Assembly (NCBI RefSeq): GCF_004000805.1
Contig: NZ_BILY01000007.1
Span: forward strand, 62,001-126,000
Reading direction: 5' to 3'
Source: Paenibacillus glycanilyticus NBRC 16618
GTDB taxonomy: Bacteria > Bacillota > Bacilli > Paenibacillales > Paenibacillaceae
Length of the DNA stretch: 64,000 bases
The notes under the pieces were generated by a model. That model saw nothing but the letters and a program-made list of their open reading frames with translations. It did not search any database and was not told the origin of the DNA. Positions 17,191 through 25,613 of this stretch are shown here, in pieces. Within the stretch, counting starts at the first letter, position 1. Every line of letters starts with the position of its first letter. The position numbers were made by a program, and so were the translations under genes.

Positions 17191-18810
17191 ATGTCCATGG
17201 TTGAAACGTTGATGCAGCTAACCGTTAGAGACATCCTGCAGCGCCCGCTGTTTCAGAAGGCGGAGACGATCGCAAGCGAAGAAGCGCTGAATCGCACCGT
17301 ACGATGGGTCCACATTATGGAAGTTACCCAGATTGGCAAGCTTCTAAGCGGCAATGAGCTGATCCTGTCCACCGGCATCGGCTGGCATGACGACGAGGAG
17401 CTAAGCCTATCGTTCCTCCGGCAGCTTATCGATTCCGGAGCCTCCGGCCTCTGTATCGAGCTGGGCACCTATACCAAAAAGCCATCCGATGCCATGATCG
17501 AGCTGGCTAAACGCGAGAACTTTCCTCTCCTTTTTTTCCACGAGGAGGTTCGTTATATCGACATTACCCAAGATCTTCACGCCTACTTCATCCATCAGCA
17601 TCACCGCATGGTCTATGAACTTGAAGCACTCTCCACCAAGCTGAACCAGCTGCTGCTCTCCGGCAAAGGCATTATGCCGCTGCTTAAGCTTCTCCACCAC
17701 ACGACCGGCACCCAAGTCGCTTTTTTTCCGCTAAATGCCGAAGCCGAGTTCGTTCCGCATATGCCCAAAGCCAAGGCAGACAGCTTCTACGAGCAATGGA
17801 TTTACGGCGAAATGTTTGCCACTCCTGACCTGAAGCGCGGACTTGCGCACCGGCCGATTCTTGCCCTTGACCATCTGTTTGCCGATTTGCTGCTGCAGTC
17901 GGAGCAGGAGCTTAGCGAATTTCAGATTCTAGCTCTCGACCGCTGCGCTACCGCTATCGCCCAAGAAATGATGCGCACCAAATATATGGAGGAGAGACGG
18001 CGCTACAAAGATGAAATGTGGGTGACGGATTGGCTGAGCGGCAAGCATGCCGAGAAGGAAGTCCGGGAGTATATCAGCTCGATTAAGCCCGCCGCCAAGC
18101 TGTACGGCCTAACCGTTTGCGTATTCCGCTTGAACCTGAAGATGGCGGAATGGAAGGAAGGCGAGGAGCTGCTCATTCAGAAAAACATGGTCGCCCGCGC
18201 CATCTTCGAAGGCGAAGGCTACTTCCTTCTCCCCGCTATTTTGCATGATCATATCGTCTTTGTTCTAATTGACCAAATGAAGCAGCTTAAGTGGAAGGAC
18301 CGCCTCCTCCGCGCCATTGACCGTCTAAGAAAAACCGAGCACAACCCGGATTCGGCCCTATTCGCCGGAACGTTGGGCATCGGCAAATATATGACCGATC
18401 TGTCCCGAGCCAAGGAAAGCTACGAGTCCGCACGGGAGACGGTTGCAATCCAGACGGATATCGGACCGCTAAGCTCGCCTTTTTTCAATGACCTGCACAC
18501 GTACCGGATCATCTCGGGTCTCAAAAAGACCGGAATGCTGCCCGCCCTCATCGAGGAATATATCGGCCCGCTGGCGCGGTACGATCAGGAGAAAAACGGG
18601 CAGCTGCTCAAGACGCTGAAGGTGTTCCTCTCTCTGTCCGGCTCCAAGCAGGATACGGCCAAAGAGCTGTTTATCGTTCGGCAGACGCTATATCACCGGC
18701 TCGAGAAAATAGCATCGCTGCTAGGCGAAGACTACCTGATTGCAGACAAAAGGCTTGCTATTGAGCTTGCATTAAATGCTTACGAATACACCTATGGAGC
18801 GATCCAGTAG
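17191..18810 (+). CDS. PucR-family transcriptional regulator
   Basis: 539 residues. The N-terminal PucR domain (about 8-125; LTVRDILQRPLFQKAETIA, WVHIMEVTQIGKLLSGNELI, STGIGW) senses a small molecule. A middle GGDEF-like/GAF-like region follows, and the C-terminal HTH_30 domain (about 480-535; KQDTAKELFIVRQTLYHRLE) binds DNA. Family members activate purine degradation (PucR) or alanine dehydrogenase (AdeR). Here the gene sits between ald and a pyrimidine-degradation cluster, so either or both could be its target. Two ATGs compete: 17191, only a few bases after AGGGCGGTG, and 17197, about nine bases after it; the second may be the real start. Its stop is 7 bp from the converging gene's stop. 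Confidence 0.9.
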   Translation: MSMVETLMQLTVRDILQRPLFQKAETIASEEALNRTVRWVHIMEVTQIGKLLSGNELILSTGIGWHDDEELSLSFLRQLIDSGASGLCIELGTYTKKPSDAMIELAKRENFPLLFFHEEVRYIDITQDLHAYFIHQHHRMVYELEALSTKLNQLLLSGKGIMPLLKLLHHTTGTQVAFFPLNAEAEFVPHMPKAKADSFYEQWIYGEMFATPDLKRGLAHRPILALDHLFADLLLQSEQELSEFQILALDRCATAIAQEMMRTKYMEERRRYKDEMWVTDWLSGKHAEKEVREYISSIKPAAKLYGLTVCVFRLNLKMAEWKEGEELLIQKNMVARAIFEGEGYFLLPAILHDHIVFVLIDQMKQLKWKDRLLRAIDRLRKTEHNPDSALFAGTLGIGKYMTDLSRAKESYESARETVAIQTDIGPLSSPFFNDLHTYRIISGLKKTGMLPALIEEYIGPLARYDQEKNGQLLKTLKVFLSLSGSKQDTAKELFIVRQTLYHRLEKIASLLGEDYLIADKRLAIELALNAYEYTYGAIQ

Positions 18811-18817
18811 TTCGTCA

Positions 18818-19048
18818 TTACCCCGCATCGTTCCATCCGGAGGAAGCCAGCTGCTTCACCACCAGGTTGGACATATATTTCCGGGCATCCGCGGAGAGCA
18901 GCTGCAGCACCGCGCTCTCCCCGCCGGGATGGACAAGCTCAATCGTTGCACCGCTCAAATTCTCCACTACGCTATGAATTCTGAACTGCCTGCCGATATA
19001 AGCATCCAGCTTTTGTTTCTCTTCCAAAAACTCCCGGTAAGCGGACAT
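18818..19048 (-). CDS. Small conserved-looking hypothetical protein (76 aa)
   Basis: I do not recognise a family. The 76-residue product is soluble, starting with a charged helix (YREFLEEKQKLDAYIGRQFR), followed by beta-like segments (FRIHSVVENLSGATIELVHP) and a helix. A near-perfect GGAGGTG six bases before the ATG makes it a real gene despite its size. It is the last gene of the pyrimidine cluster, 50 bp after dihydropyrimidinase, and ends 7 bp from the converging regulator. A role connected with the cluster is only suggested by position. Confidence 0.7.
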   Translation of the reverse strand: MSAYREFLEEKQKLDAYIGRQFRIHSVVENLSGATIELVHPGGESAVLQLLSADARKYMSNLVVKQLASSGWNDAG

Positions 19049-19098
19049 AAGTAAGCACCTCCGTTGAATGGTCTTCCCGCCTGCATCCTTATCCCTGC

Positions 19099-20520
19099 TT
19101 ACAGCTGTTCAACTTGTTCCTTGGCGCCTGAATTTGCCTGCTTGTATGTCGCGCGCTTCAGGAATTCCCCCGTGCCCGCTTCCCCTACAAAAGCTTGATT
19201 CCGAATGACAAACTCGCCTCGCGACAATACGCTTTCCGGCACGCCGCTCACGCGAAGCCCTTCAAACGGGTTGTAATCGACATTCATATGATGAGTCTCC
19301 GCCGAGATCGTTCTTTCCGCTGTTGGGTCAAAAATAACGATATCCGCGTCGCTGCCAACGGCAATCGTCCCTTTGCGCGGGAATAAGCCAAACAGCTTCG
19401 CGTTGCGGGTCGAGACAATCTCTACGAATTGGTTAAGGGTCAGCCTGCCCTTGGTAACTCCCTCCGAGTACAGGATCGAGAACCGATCCTCAATGACCGG
19501 ACCCCCGTTCGGAATTTTACTGAAATCGCCCTTCCCCAAATCCTTCTGCCCCTTGAAGTTGAAGGAGCACTGATCAGAGCCAAGCGTTTGCAAGGAACCC
19601 GTAATAAGCGCATTCCAGAGCACCTCTTGATGACTCTTCTCGCGGAGAGGCGGAGACCAGACGTACTTGGCCCCTTCAAAATCCGGCAGCGCGAGGTACG
19701 ACTGATCGAGCACCAGATATTGCGGGCAGGTCTCGCCCCACACGTCTACTCCGCGGGTTCTCGCCTCGCGAATCGCCTTCACCGCTTCCGCGCAGGTGAC
19801 ATGAACGACAAACAGCCTTGCTCCCGTGAGCTCGGCAAGAGCCGCCGCTCGTGCCGTTGCTTCGCCTTCGATAGCGGACGGACGTGTGAGTGCATGGTAG
19901 ATCGGGTCCGTATTCCCCTCGGCAAGCGCCTTCTCCACCAAAAATTCGATGACATCGCCGTTCTCGGCATGCACCATCACCATGGCGCCAAGCTCCTTAG
20001 CCGATAACATGGTCCGGTACAACGTGCCGTCGTCGGCCTGAAACACGTTTTTGTACGCCATAAACACCTTAAACGAAGTGATTCCTTCGTCCTTCACGAT
20101 GGAAGGCAGCTCCGCCAGCACGGCGTCATTGATCTCGCTGATCATCAGATGGAAGCTGTAATCGATAACGGCTTTACCAGCCGCTTTAGCATGCCATTTC
20201 TTAAGCGACTCGCTTAAAGGCTTTCCCTTGTCCGTCAGACAAAAATCGATAACCGTGGTCGTCCCGCCAAAGGCCGCCGCTCTTGTACCCGTCTCGAAAT
20301 CATCGGCGGTCACCGTCCCGCCAAACGGCATATCCAGATGGGTATGCGGGTCTACGCCGCCAGGAAACACGTATTTTCCAGCAGCATCAACGATCTCGGC
20401 ACCCTCAGCCGAAAGGCCATGACCAATCTGCTTGATAACGCCGTCCTCGATCAGAACATCCGCCCGATACGTATCCGCAGCGGTTACGATCGTACCGTTA
20501 CGTATGATTTTCGCAGCCAT
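19099..20520 (-). CDS. hydA: Dihydropyrimidinase (D-hydantoinase)
   Basis: 473 residues, typical length. It opens the ring of dihydrouracil or dihydrothymine (and hydantoins) to N-carbamoyl-beta-amino acids, the second step of reductive pyrimidine breakdown. Metal ligands of the amidohydrolase fold are visible: HTHLD (H59, H61), the lysine that becomes carboxylated in SFKVFMAYKN (K151), VHAEN, VVHVTCAEA and GSDQCSF. The start follows the preA stop by two bases (20523 to 20520), so translation is coupled. It comes after the two dehydrogenase subunits, in pathway order. Confidence 0.95.
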   Translation of the reverse strand: MAAKIIRNGTIVTAADTYRADVLIEDGVIKQIGHGLSAEGAEIVDAAGKYVFPGGVDPHTHLDMPFGGTVTADDFETGTRAAAFGGTTTVIDFCLTDKGKPLSESLKKWHAKAAGKAVIDYSFHLMISEINDAVLAELPSIVKDEGITSFKVFMAYKNVFQADDGTLYRTMLSAKELGAMVMVHAENGDVIEFLVEKALAEGNTDPIYHALTRPSAIEGEATARAAALAELTGARLFVVHVTCAEAVKAIREARTRGVDVWGETCPQYLVLDQSYLALPDFEGAKYVWSPPLREKSHQEVLWNALITGSLQTLGSDQCSFNFKGQKDLGKGDFSKIPNGGPVIEDRFSILYSEGVTKGRLTLNQFVEIVSTRNAKLFGLFPRKGTIAVGSDADIVIFDPTAERTISAETHHMNVDYNPFEGLRVSGVPESVLSRGEFVIRNQAFVGEAGTGEFLKRATYKQANSGAKEQVEQL

Positions 20521-20522
20521 CC

Positions 20523-21827
20523 TTATACCGCCTCCTTGCTCGCGCCGCCTGGCGCTGGATTGGAATCGCCAACCGAAGCTACCGCTTTCTGGCGTTCATT
20601 CCAGGACATCGGCAGCTCGCCGGAAGGAATCTCCACCATGGAAATGGCGCCTTCCACCGGACAAACGATCGAACAAAGATTGCAGCCTACGCAATCCTCT
20701 TCCCGCACTTTCAAATAAGCACGGCCGTCGTCCGTTGTCAGGCGCTCAATGCATTGATGCGACGTATCCTCGCAGGCAATATGGCATTTGTTGCAGACGA
20801 TGCAATTCTCCTCGTGAATCCGGGCAACGACCTGATAGTTCAGATCAAGATCGCCCCAATCCGAGTAACGGGAAACGGATTTGCCAATCAGCTCGTTAAC
20901 GGAGGATAGGCCTTTGTCGTCCAGATAGTTGTTCAAGCCGTCGATCATATCCTCCACGATGCTGAAGCCGTGATGCATGGCCGCTGTGCACACCTGTACC
21001 CCCGTTGCTCCCATAAGCATAAACTCGACCGCATCGCGCCAATTGGAGACGCCTCCAATTCCGGAGATGGGTACGTTCACCTGAGCGTTGCGCGCGCACT
21101 CCGCCACCATATTTAGAGCGATCGGTTTTACCGCCGGTCCGCAATACCCGCCATGAGCGCCTTTGCCGCCAACATGAGGGATTGTGTTCCAGGTGTCCAG
21201 ATCCACGCCAGCCAATGAGTTAATCGTATTAATCAGCGAGATCGCATCCGCACCGCCGCGAACGGCCGCTCTGGCGGTAGCCGTAATATCCGTAATATTA
21301 GGGGTCAGCTTCACGATGACCGGGGTTTTCGCTGCTTCCTTCGCCCACATCGTTTGCGCTTCAACGAGATCCGGCTGCTGGCCGGATGCCGAGCCCATGC
21401 CGCGCTCCGCCATGCCATGCGGACAGCCGAAGTTCAGCTCCAGCCCGTCGACGCCTACGGCCTCGACCTTTTTGACAATCTCATGCCACTTCTCCCGCTT
21501 CGGCTCCACCATGAGGGACACCACAACGGCATGATTCGGAAACCTTTTCTTCGTCTCGTAAATCTCCTTCAGATTCACTTCAAGCGGCCGGTCCGTAATC
21601 AGCTCGATATTGTTAAAGCCCGCCACGCGCTGTCCGTTAAAATGCACGGCCGCAAACCTTGACGACGTATTGATAATCGGATCGCCAAGCGTCTTCCATA
21701 CCGCTCCGCCCCAGCCCGCCTCGAAAGCCCGCTGCACCTGGTAGCCCGTATTCGTAGGCGGCGCCGACGCTAACCAGAACGGATTCGGCGAGGATATGCC
21801 CGCCAGATTGATACGCAAATCAGCCAT
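20523..21827 (-). CDS. preA: Dihydropyrimidine dehydrogenase (NAD+) subunit PreA
   Basis: 434 residues. An N-terminal dihydroorotate-dehydrogenase-like FMN TIM barrel (about 1-310; NPFWLASAPPTN, ELNFGCPHG, VIVKLTPN, GIGGVSNW) is followed by two 4Fe-4S ferredoxin motifs (CIVCNKCHIACEDTSHQC and CVGCNLCSIVCPVEG) near 340-395. With PreT it reduces uracil or thymine to the 5,6-dihydro form. An upstream TTG lies inside the ribosome site GGAGGAGGGG; the ATG at 21827, six bases after that site, is the real start. It lies 24 bp after preT. Confidence 0.95.
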   Translation of the reverse strand: MADLRINLAGISSPNPFWLASAPPTNTGYQVQRAFEAGWGGAVWKTLGDPIINTSSRFAAVHFNGQRVAGFNNIELITDRPLEVNLKEIYETKKRFPNHAVVVSLMVEPKREKWHEIVKKVEAVGVDGLELNFGCPHGMAERGMGSASGQQPDLVEAQTMWAKEAAKTPVIVKLTPNITDITATARAAVRGGADAISLINTINSLAGVDLDTWNTIPHVGGKGAHGGYCGPAVKPIALNMVAECARNAQVNVPISGIGGVSNWRDAVEFMLMGATGVQVCTAAMHHGFSIVEDMIDGLNNYLDDKGLSSVNELIGKSVSRYSDWGDLDLNYQVVARIHEENCIVCNKCHIACEDTSHQCIERLTTDDGRAYLKVREEDCVGCNLCSIVCPVEGAISMVEIPSGELPMSWNERQKAVASVGDSNPAPGGASKEAV

Positions 21828-21851
21828 CGTTTTCCCCTCCTCCAAAGATCG

Positions 21852-23207
21852 TTACGCCGTTTCCTCCTGCTCCTTCACCAGCTGCCGATAGATGGCATAC
21901 GCCGCTTTCTTGCCCTGCTGCGCCGCCGATACAACCATCGCTTCCCCTTGCCCGTCGCCAAAAATAACATCGCCAGCCGCATACACCTGCGGATCGGACG
22001 TTTGGAACGTAACCGGATCAATCGCTACGATTCCGCGTTTATGCGATAGACCAAGCTGCTCGACCAGTCCGATATGGCGCGTTTGACCAATGGCCAGAAC
22101 AACCGCATCCACATCCATAAAAAACTCCGAGCTTTCCACCGGCACCGGCCGGATCTGGCCAGCGCTCTCTTCCAGCTTCATCAACGTGCATTCAAGCGCC
22201 GTTACATTACCCGCGGAATCCCCAATAATCCGCTTTGGCGCGGTCAGCCATTTGAACATAACGCCATCCTGCTTCGCAAAGTCGAACTCGAAATCGTAAG
22301 CCGTCATCTCCGCGGAAGTCCGCCGGTAGACTATCGTCACCTCGTCCGCTCCAAGCCGAACCGAGCAGGTCGCCGCGTCGATAGCGGTATTGCCGGCACC
22401 GATAACGGCAACCTTTTTCCCCGCAATATCCGTCCGAATGGACGATTTCGTTGATTCTACGAACTCGATCGCGTCATAGACGCCCCGGAGACCTTCGCCC
22501 TCGATGCCGAGCTTCGGCACCTTGGACATGCCGATAGCGAGGACAATCGCATCATACTGCTGCTTTATTTCCTCGACGCTTATATCGATGCCAACCTTCA
22601 CGCCCGTACGGATCTCAACGCCAAGCTGCCGGACCTGCTCGACTTCCCACAGCGAGATTTCCTGCGGCAGCCGGAACGAGACAATGCCATACGTATCAAG
22701 GCCGCCTGCCTGCTCCTTCGCTTCGAACACCGTGACCGCAAAGCCGAACCGGGCCAGCTCCCTGGCCGCCGACAAGCCTGCGGGACCACCTCCGATAACG
22801 GCGGCTTTTTTCCCGTTGCTGCTTCCTGCCTTGAAGAAAACCTGCTCATTGTGGATTGCCCAATCGGTCGCATAACGCTGCAGATCCCCGATCATAATCG
22901 GCTTGGACGAATGATTAAGCACGCAGGCCCCTTCGCATAGCTCCTCAGTCGGGCAAACCCGCGAACAGCTTGCGCCTACCGGATTCGCCTCCATAATGGT
23001 GCGGGCGGAGCCTTTCATGTTGCCGGAGGCGATCTTTTTGATAAAGGACGGAATGTTGATGCCTGTCGGACAAGCCTGGATACACGGGGCATCATAGCAG
23101 TACAGGCAGCGGTTCGACTCCTCGATCGCTTCCTTGGGCTTCATTCCGGCTTTCACCTCGGCAAAATTGCGCCGCAAAGATTCCGCGGATATAAACGTTG
23201 CAGCCAT
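21852..23207 (-). CDS. preT: Dihydropyrimidine dehydrogenase (NAD+) subunit PreT
   Basis: 451 residues, related to the small subunit of glutamate synthase. Cysteine motifs at the N-terminus (CLYCYDAPCIQACPTGINIP, CSRVCPTEELCEGACV) hold Fe-S clusters. FAD-binding AAVIGGGPAGLSAARELARF and NAD(P)-binding VAVIGAGNTAIDAA Rossmann motifs follow, with GQTRHIG and YAAGDVIFGDGQGEAMVVSA at the FAD C-terminal site. It passes electrons from NADH to PreA. The start is the ATG at 23207, eight bases after AAAGGGGG; an upstream in-frame codon lacks such a site. Its start follows the nitrilase stop by 30 bp. Confidence 0.95.
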   Translation of the reverse strand: MAATFISAESLRRNFAEVKAGMKPKEAIEESNRCLYCYDAPCIQACPTGINIPSFIKKIASGNMKGSARTIMEANPVGASCSRVCPTEELCEGACVLNHSSKPIMIGDLQRYATDWAIHNEQVFFKAGSSNGKKAAVIGGGPAGLSAARELARFGFAVTVFEAKEQAGGLDTYGIVSFRLPQEISLWEVEQVRQLGVEIRTGVKVGIDISVEEIKQQYDAIVLAIGMSKVPKLGIEGEGLRGVYDAIEFVESTKSSIRTDIAGKKVAVIGAGNTAIDAATCSVRLGADEVTIVYRRTSAEMTAYDFEFDFAKQDGVMFKWLTAPKRIIGDSAGNVTALECTLMKLEESAGQIRPVPVESSEFFMDVDAVVLAIGQTRHIGLVEQLGLSHKRGIVAIDPVTFQTSDPQVYAAGDVIFGDGQGEAMVVSAAQQGKKAAYAIYRQLVKEQEETA

Positions 23208-23237
23208 CCGTTCATCCCCCTTTCCACTTAGCACTTA

Positions 23238-24119
23238 TTATAGGTTTATGATGCTGTCGTACGTTTCCGGCCTGCGATCCCGATAAAACTGCCAAATATT
23301 TCGCACCTCGCGAATCAGCTCTTTGTCCATCACGCCAATCACAACCTCATCCTGATCCCGGCTGCCAATGGCAACGATCGAGCCTCGCGGATCCGCCAAA
23401 TACGACTGACCGTAGAACTCACCCATATTCCAAGGCGTCTCATATCCGACCCGATTGATAGCCGCCACGTAATAGCCGTTCGCCACCGCATGTGCCGGCT
23501 GTTCCAGCTTCCACAGGTATTCCGAAGTGCCCGCTACCGTCGCAGACGGATTAAACACAATCTCTGCCCCGTTCAGGCCAAGCGCGCGAGCCCCTTCCGG
23601 GAAATGCCGGTCATAGCAGATGTATACGCCAACCTTCGCGTAAGCCGTATCGAATACCGGATAACCCAGATTGCCCGGCTTAAAATAATACTTCTCCCAA
23701 AAGCCGCAGCCCCCGTCGCCTGCCGCCACATGCGGAATATGATGCTTGCGGTATTTGCCGAGGTAAGCACCGTCCGCATCTATGACCGCTGCGGTATTAT
23801 AGTAGCTCGCAATGCCCTCGCGCTCGTAAATCGGAAGAATAATAACGACGCCTAGCTCCCGGGCGAGCTCCCGGAACAGCCGTGTAGTTGGCCCGTTCGG
23901 AATTTCCTCCGCGGCGCCATACCATTTAGTTACCTGCTCCGCGCAGAAATACGGTCCGTAGAAGATCTCCTGCAGCGAGATAATTTTAGCGCCTTTGGCA
24001 GCGGCTTCGCGTACAAGACGGATATGCTTCTCAATCGCTGCCTTTTTATGCGCCTCTACCGGTTCATCGCCATGTACGTCATGGGATGCCTGAATTAATC
24101 CGATCGTTACTTTACTCAT
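23238..24119 (-). CDS. Nitrilase-superfamily beta-ureidopropionase
   Basis: 293 residues. The nitrilase-fold catalytic triad is complete: Glu51 (SLQEIFYGPYFC), Lys125 (KYRKHHIPH) and Cys168 (VYICYDRHFPEG). The sequence around KHHIPHV and the overall length match N-carbamoyl-beta-alanine or N-carbamoylputrescine amidohydrolases. In a cluster with PreAT and dihydropyrimidinase, the likely reaction is N-carbamoyl-beta-alanine to beta-alanine, CO2 and ammonia. The start codon lies inside the preceding M20 gene (8-bp overlap), so the two are translationally coupled. N-carbamoylputrescine as substrate cannot be excluded from sequence alone. Confidence 0.88.
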   Translation of the reverse strand: MSKVTIGLIQASHDVHGDEPVEAHKKAAIEKHIRLVREAAAKGAKIISLQEIFYGPYFCAEQVTKWYGAAEEIPNGPTTRLFRELARELGVVIILPIYEREGIASYYNTAAVIDADGAYLGKYRKHHIPHVAAGDGGCGFWEKYYFKPGNLGYPVFDTAYAKVGVYICYDRHFPEGARALGLNGAEIVFNPSATVAGTSEYLWKLEQPAHAVANGYYVAAINRVGYETPWNMGEFYGQSYLADPRGSIVAIGSRDQDEVVIGVMDKELIREVRNIWQFYRDRRPETYDSIINL

Positions 24120-25392
24120 CGCTTCTCCTCCCGATTTCGGTTCCGCTTGCTATACGTACCGCCGACCGGTACAGCAGCTCCGCTCCCAGCGCGATATCCT
24201 CCGGAGACGAATACTCCTTGGGGTTATGGCTGATGCCGTCCTTGCACCGGACAAAAATCATGCTGTAATCCGTCACGTAAGACATCGTCAGCGAATCATG
24301 GAACGGCCCGCTCATCAGCTCGGGCAGCTTCATCCCCATGCCGGACGCTTCCTTCCGCAAGATGTTCTTCATCCATTCCGCGCAATACCGCGGCTCGCTG
24401 TTCGTATCCTCCCGGATCAGATACTGCAGGTCATGCTCATCGCAGATGTCCTGAATGGCTTCCAGAAGCTGCTGCTCACGCTCATTCCGGCGGGAAAGAA
24501 CGATATCCCGGAGGTCAACCGTAAACGTCACCTTCTCCGGGATGATGTTGCGGGAGTCCGGGAACACCGACAGCGAGCCTACCGTCCCCACTGTTGAGGC
24601 CCCGTCTTCCAGACGGGCGAGGTCGTTAAGAGCGACGATCACCTTGGCCGCGCCAACCAGCGCGTCCCTCCTCATCGGCATGGGCACCGAGCCCGCATGT
24701 CCGGCAAAGCCGTTCAGCTCAACCGTCCACCAGAGCGGACCGGAAATACCGGTTACAATGCCAATTGGCGAATCCAGCGATTCAAGCACCGGCCCCTGTT
24801 CAATATGAAGCTCCAGGAAAGCGCCAATCCTACCCGCCTCAAACGTATATCCTTCAAACTCTGCCGGGTTGCAGCCGAATTCCAGCAGAGCTTCCCGGCG
24901 AGTTACGCCATTCTTGTCCTTCCGGTCGAGCTCCCCTTCCTCGAGCTTGCCCGTCATGCCGCGGACGCCAAATAACCCTTTGTTGAAGCGGCAGCCCTCT
25001 TCATCGCAAAAGGCAACCACCTCAATGTCCATTTCGGGTCTGAAGCCTTTTTCAGCCATCGTCTGGACCGCTTCAATCGCTCCTAGAACGCCGATAGCCC
25101 CATCATACCGACCGCCGTAGGGCTGGGAATCGACATGGGAGCCAAGCATAAGGACCGGAAGCTCCGGATGTTTTCCTCTGAATACGCCTATCAGATTGCC
25201 AAAAGGATCTATTCTTGCGCTCATTCCCGCTTCTTCCATCCAGCATTTCACTTGCTCTACGCCCGCTCTATCTTCCTTCGACAAAGCTAGCCGGCATACG
25301 CCGGTCTCCCCAATCCTTCCGATCTGCGCCAGCTCCTCGATATGCCGGTTCAGCCGTTCCGCATTAATCATAGCGTTGAGCTCCACACTCAT
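24112..25392 (-). CDS. M20-family carbamoyl-amino-acid / ureidopropionate hydrolase
   Basis: 426 residues, of the Zn-dependent hydantoinase/carbamoylase group (with allantoate amidohydrolase). Metal-site motifs: GSHVDSQPYGGRYDGAIGV, FCDEEGCRF and ELHIEQGPVLE; the dimer-domain signature FAGHAGSVPMPMRRDAL follows. Such enzymes cleave N-carbamoyl groups from L-amino acids, beta-ureidopropionate or allantoate. It is the second carbamoyl hydrolase in the cluster, unrelated in fold to the nitrilase it overlaps by 8 bp. GGGAGGGAT precedes the ATG. The two enzymes may split alpha- and beta-carbamoyl substrates (inference). Confidence 0.9.
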   Translation of the reverse strand: MSVELNAMINAERLNRHIEELAQIGRIGETGVCRLALSKEDRAGVEQVKCWMEEAGMSARIDPFGNLIGVFRGKHPELPVLMLGSHVDSQPYGGRYDGAIGVLGAIEAVQTMAEKGFRPEMDIEVVAFCDEEGCRFNKGLFGVRGMTGKLEEGELDRKDKNGVTRREALLEFGCNPAEFEGYTFEAGRIGAFLELHIEQGPVLESLDSPIGIVTGISGPLWWTVELNGFAGHAGSVPMPMRRDALVGAAKVIVALNDLARLEDGASTVGTVGSLSVFPDSRNIIPEKVTFTVDLRDIVLSRRNEREQQLLEAIQDICDEHDLQYLIREDTNSEPRYCAEWMKNILRKEASGMGMKLPELMSGPFHDSLTMSYVTDYSMIFVRCKDGISHNPKEYSSPEDIALGAELLYRSAVRIASGTEIGRRSDE

Positions 25393-25570
25393 GTCCCGAT
25401 CCCTCCCGCCTTGTCTCCGATGACATATAAGTATGTACGAGATTTGAATTTATACGGCTAGTCAGAGAGCCGCCCTCAGGCGAGGGCAGCCGTTTGAACG
25501 AAATTACCCCTGCATATTCCAATCCCGGCCGCTTCCACTGCCACTTCGATGCCAACCGTAGTTTTCTCGA

Positions 25571-25597
25571 GCTTAAGATCCCTTAGGGACCTTAAGC
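25571..25597. repeat. CTTAAG palindrome, copy 1
   Basis: A 25-base near-perfect palindrome (CTTAAGATCCC, TTA, GGGACCTTAAG), 17 bases after the binding-protein stop codon. The single mismatch is a G-U pair in minus-strand RNA. No U-tract follows, so it is not a classical terminator. A second copy lies at 54984-55009. Confidence 0.75.
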
Positions 25598-25613
25598 TTC
25601 CCCCCCCATCTCT

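Noticed and set aside
25571-25597. Rho-independent terminator call for the CTTAAG palindrome
   Set aside because: No U-tract follows on either strand, and the same palindrome occurs elsewhere away from a gene end.
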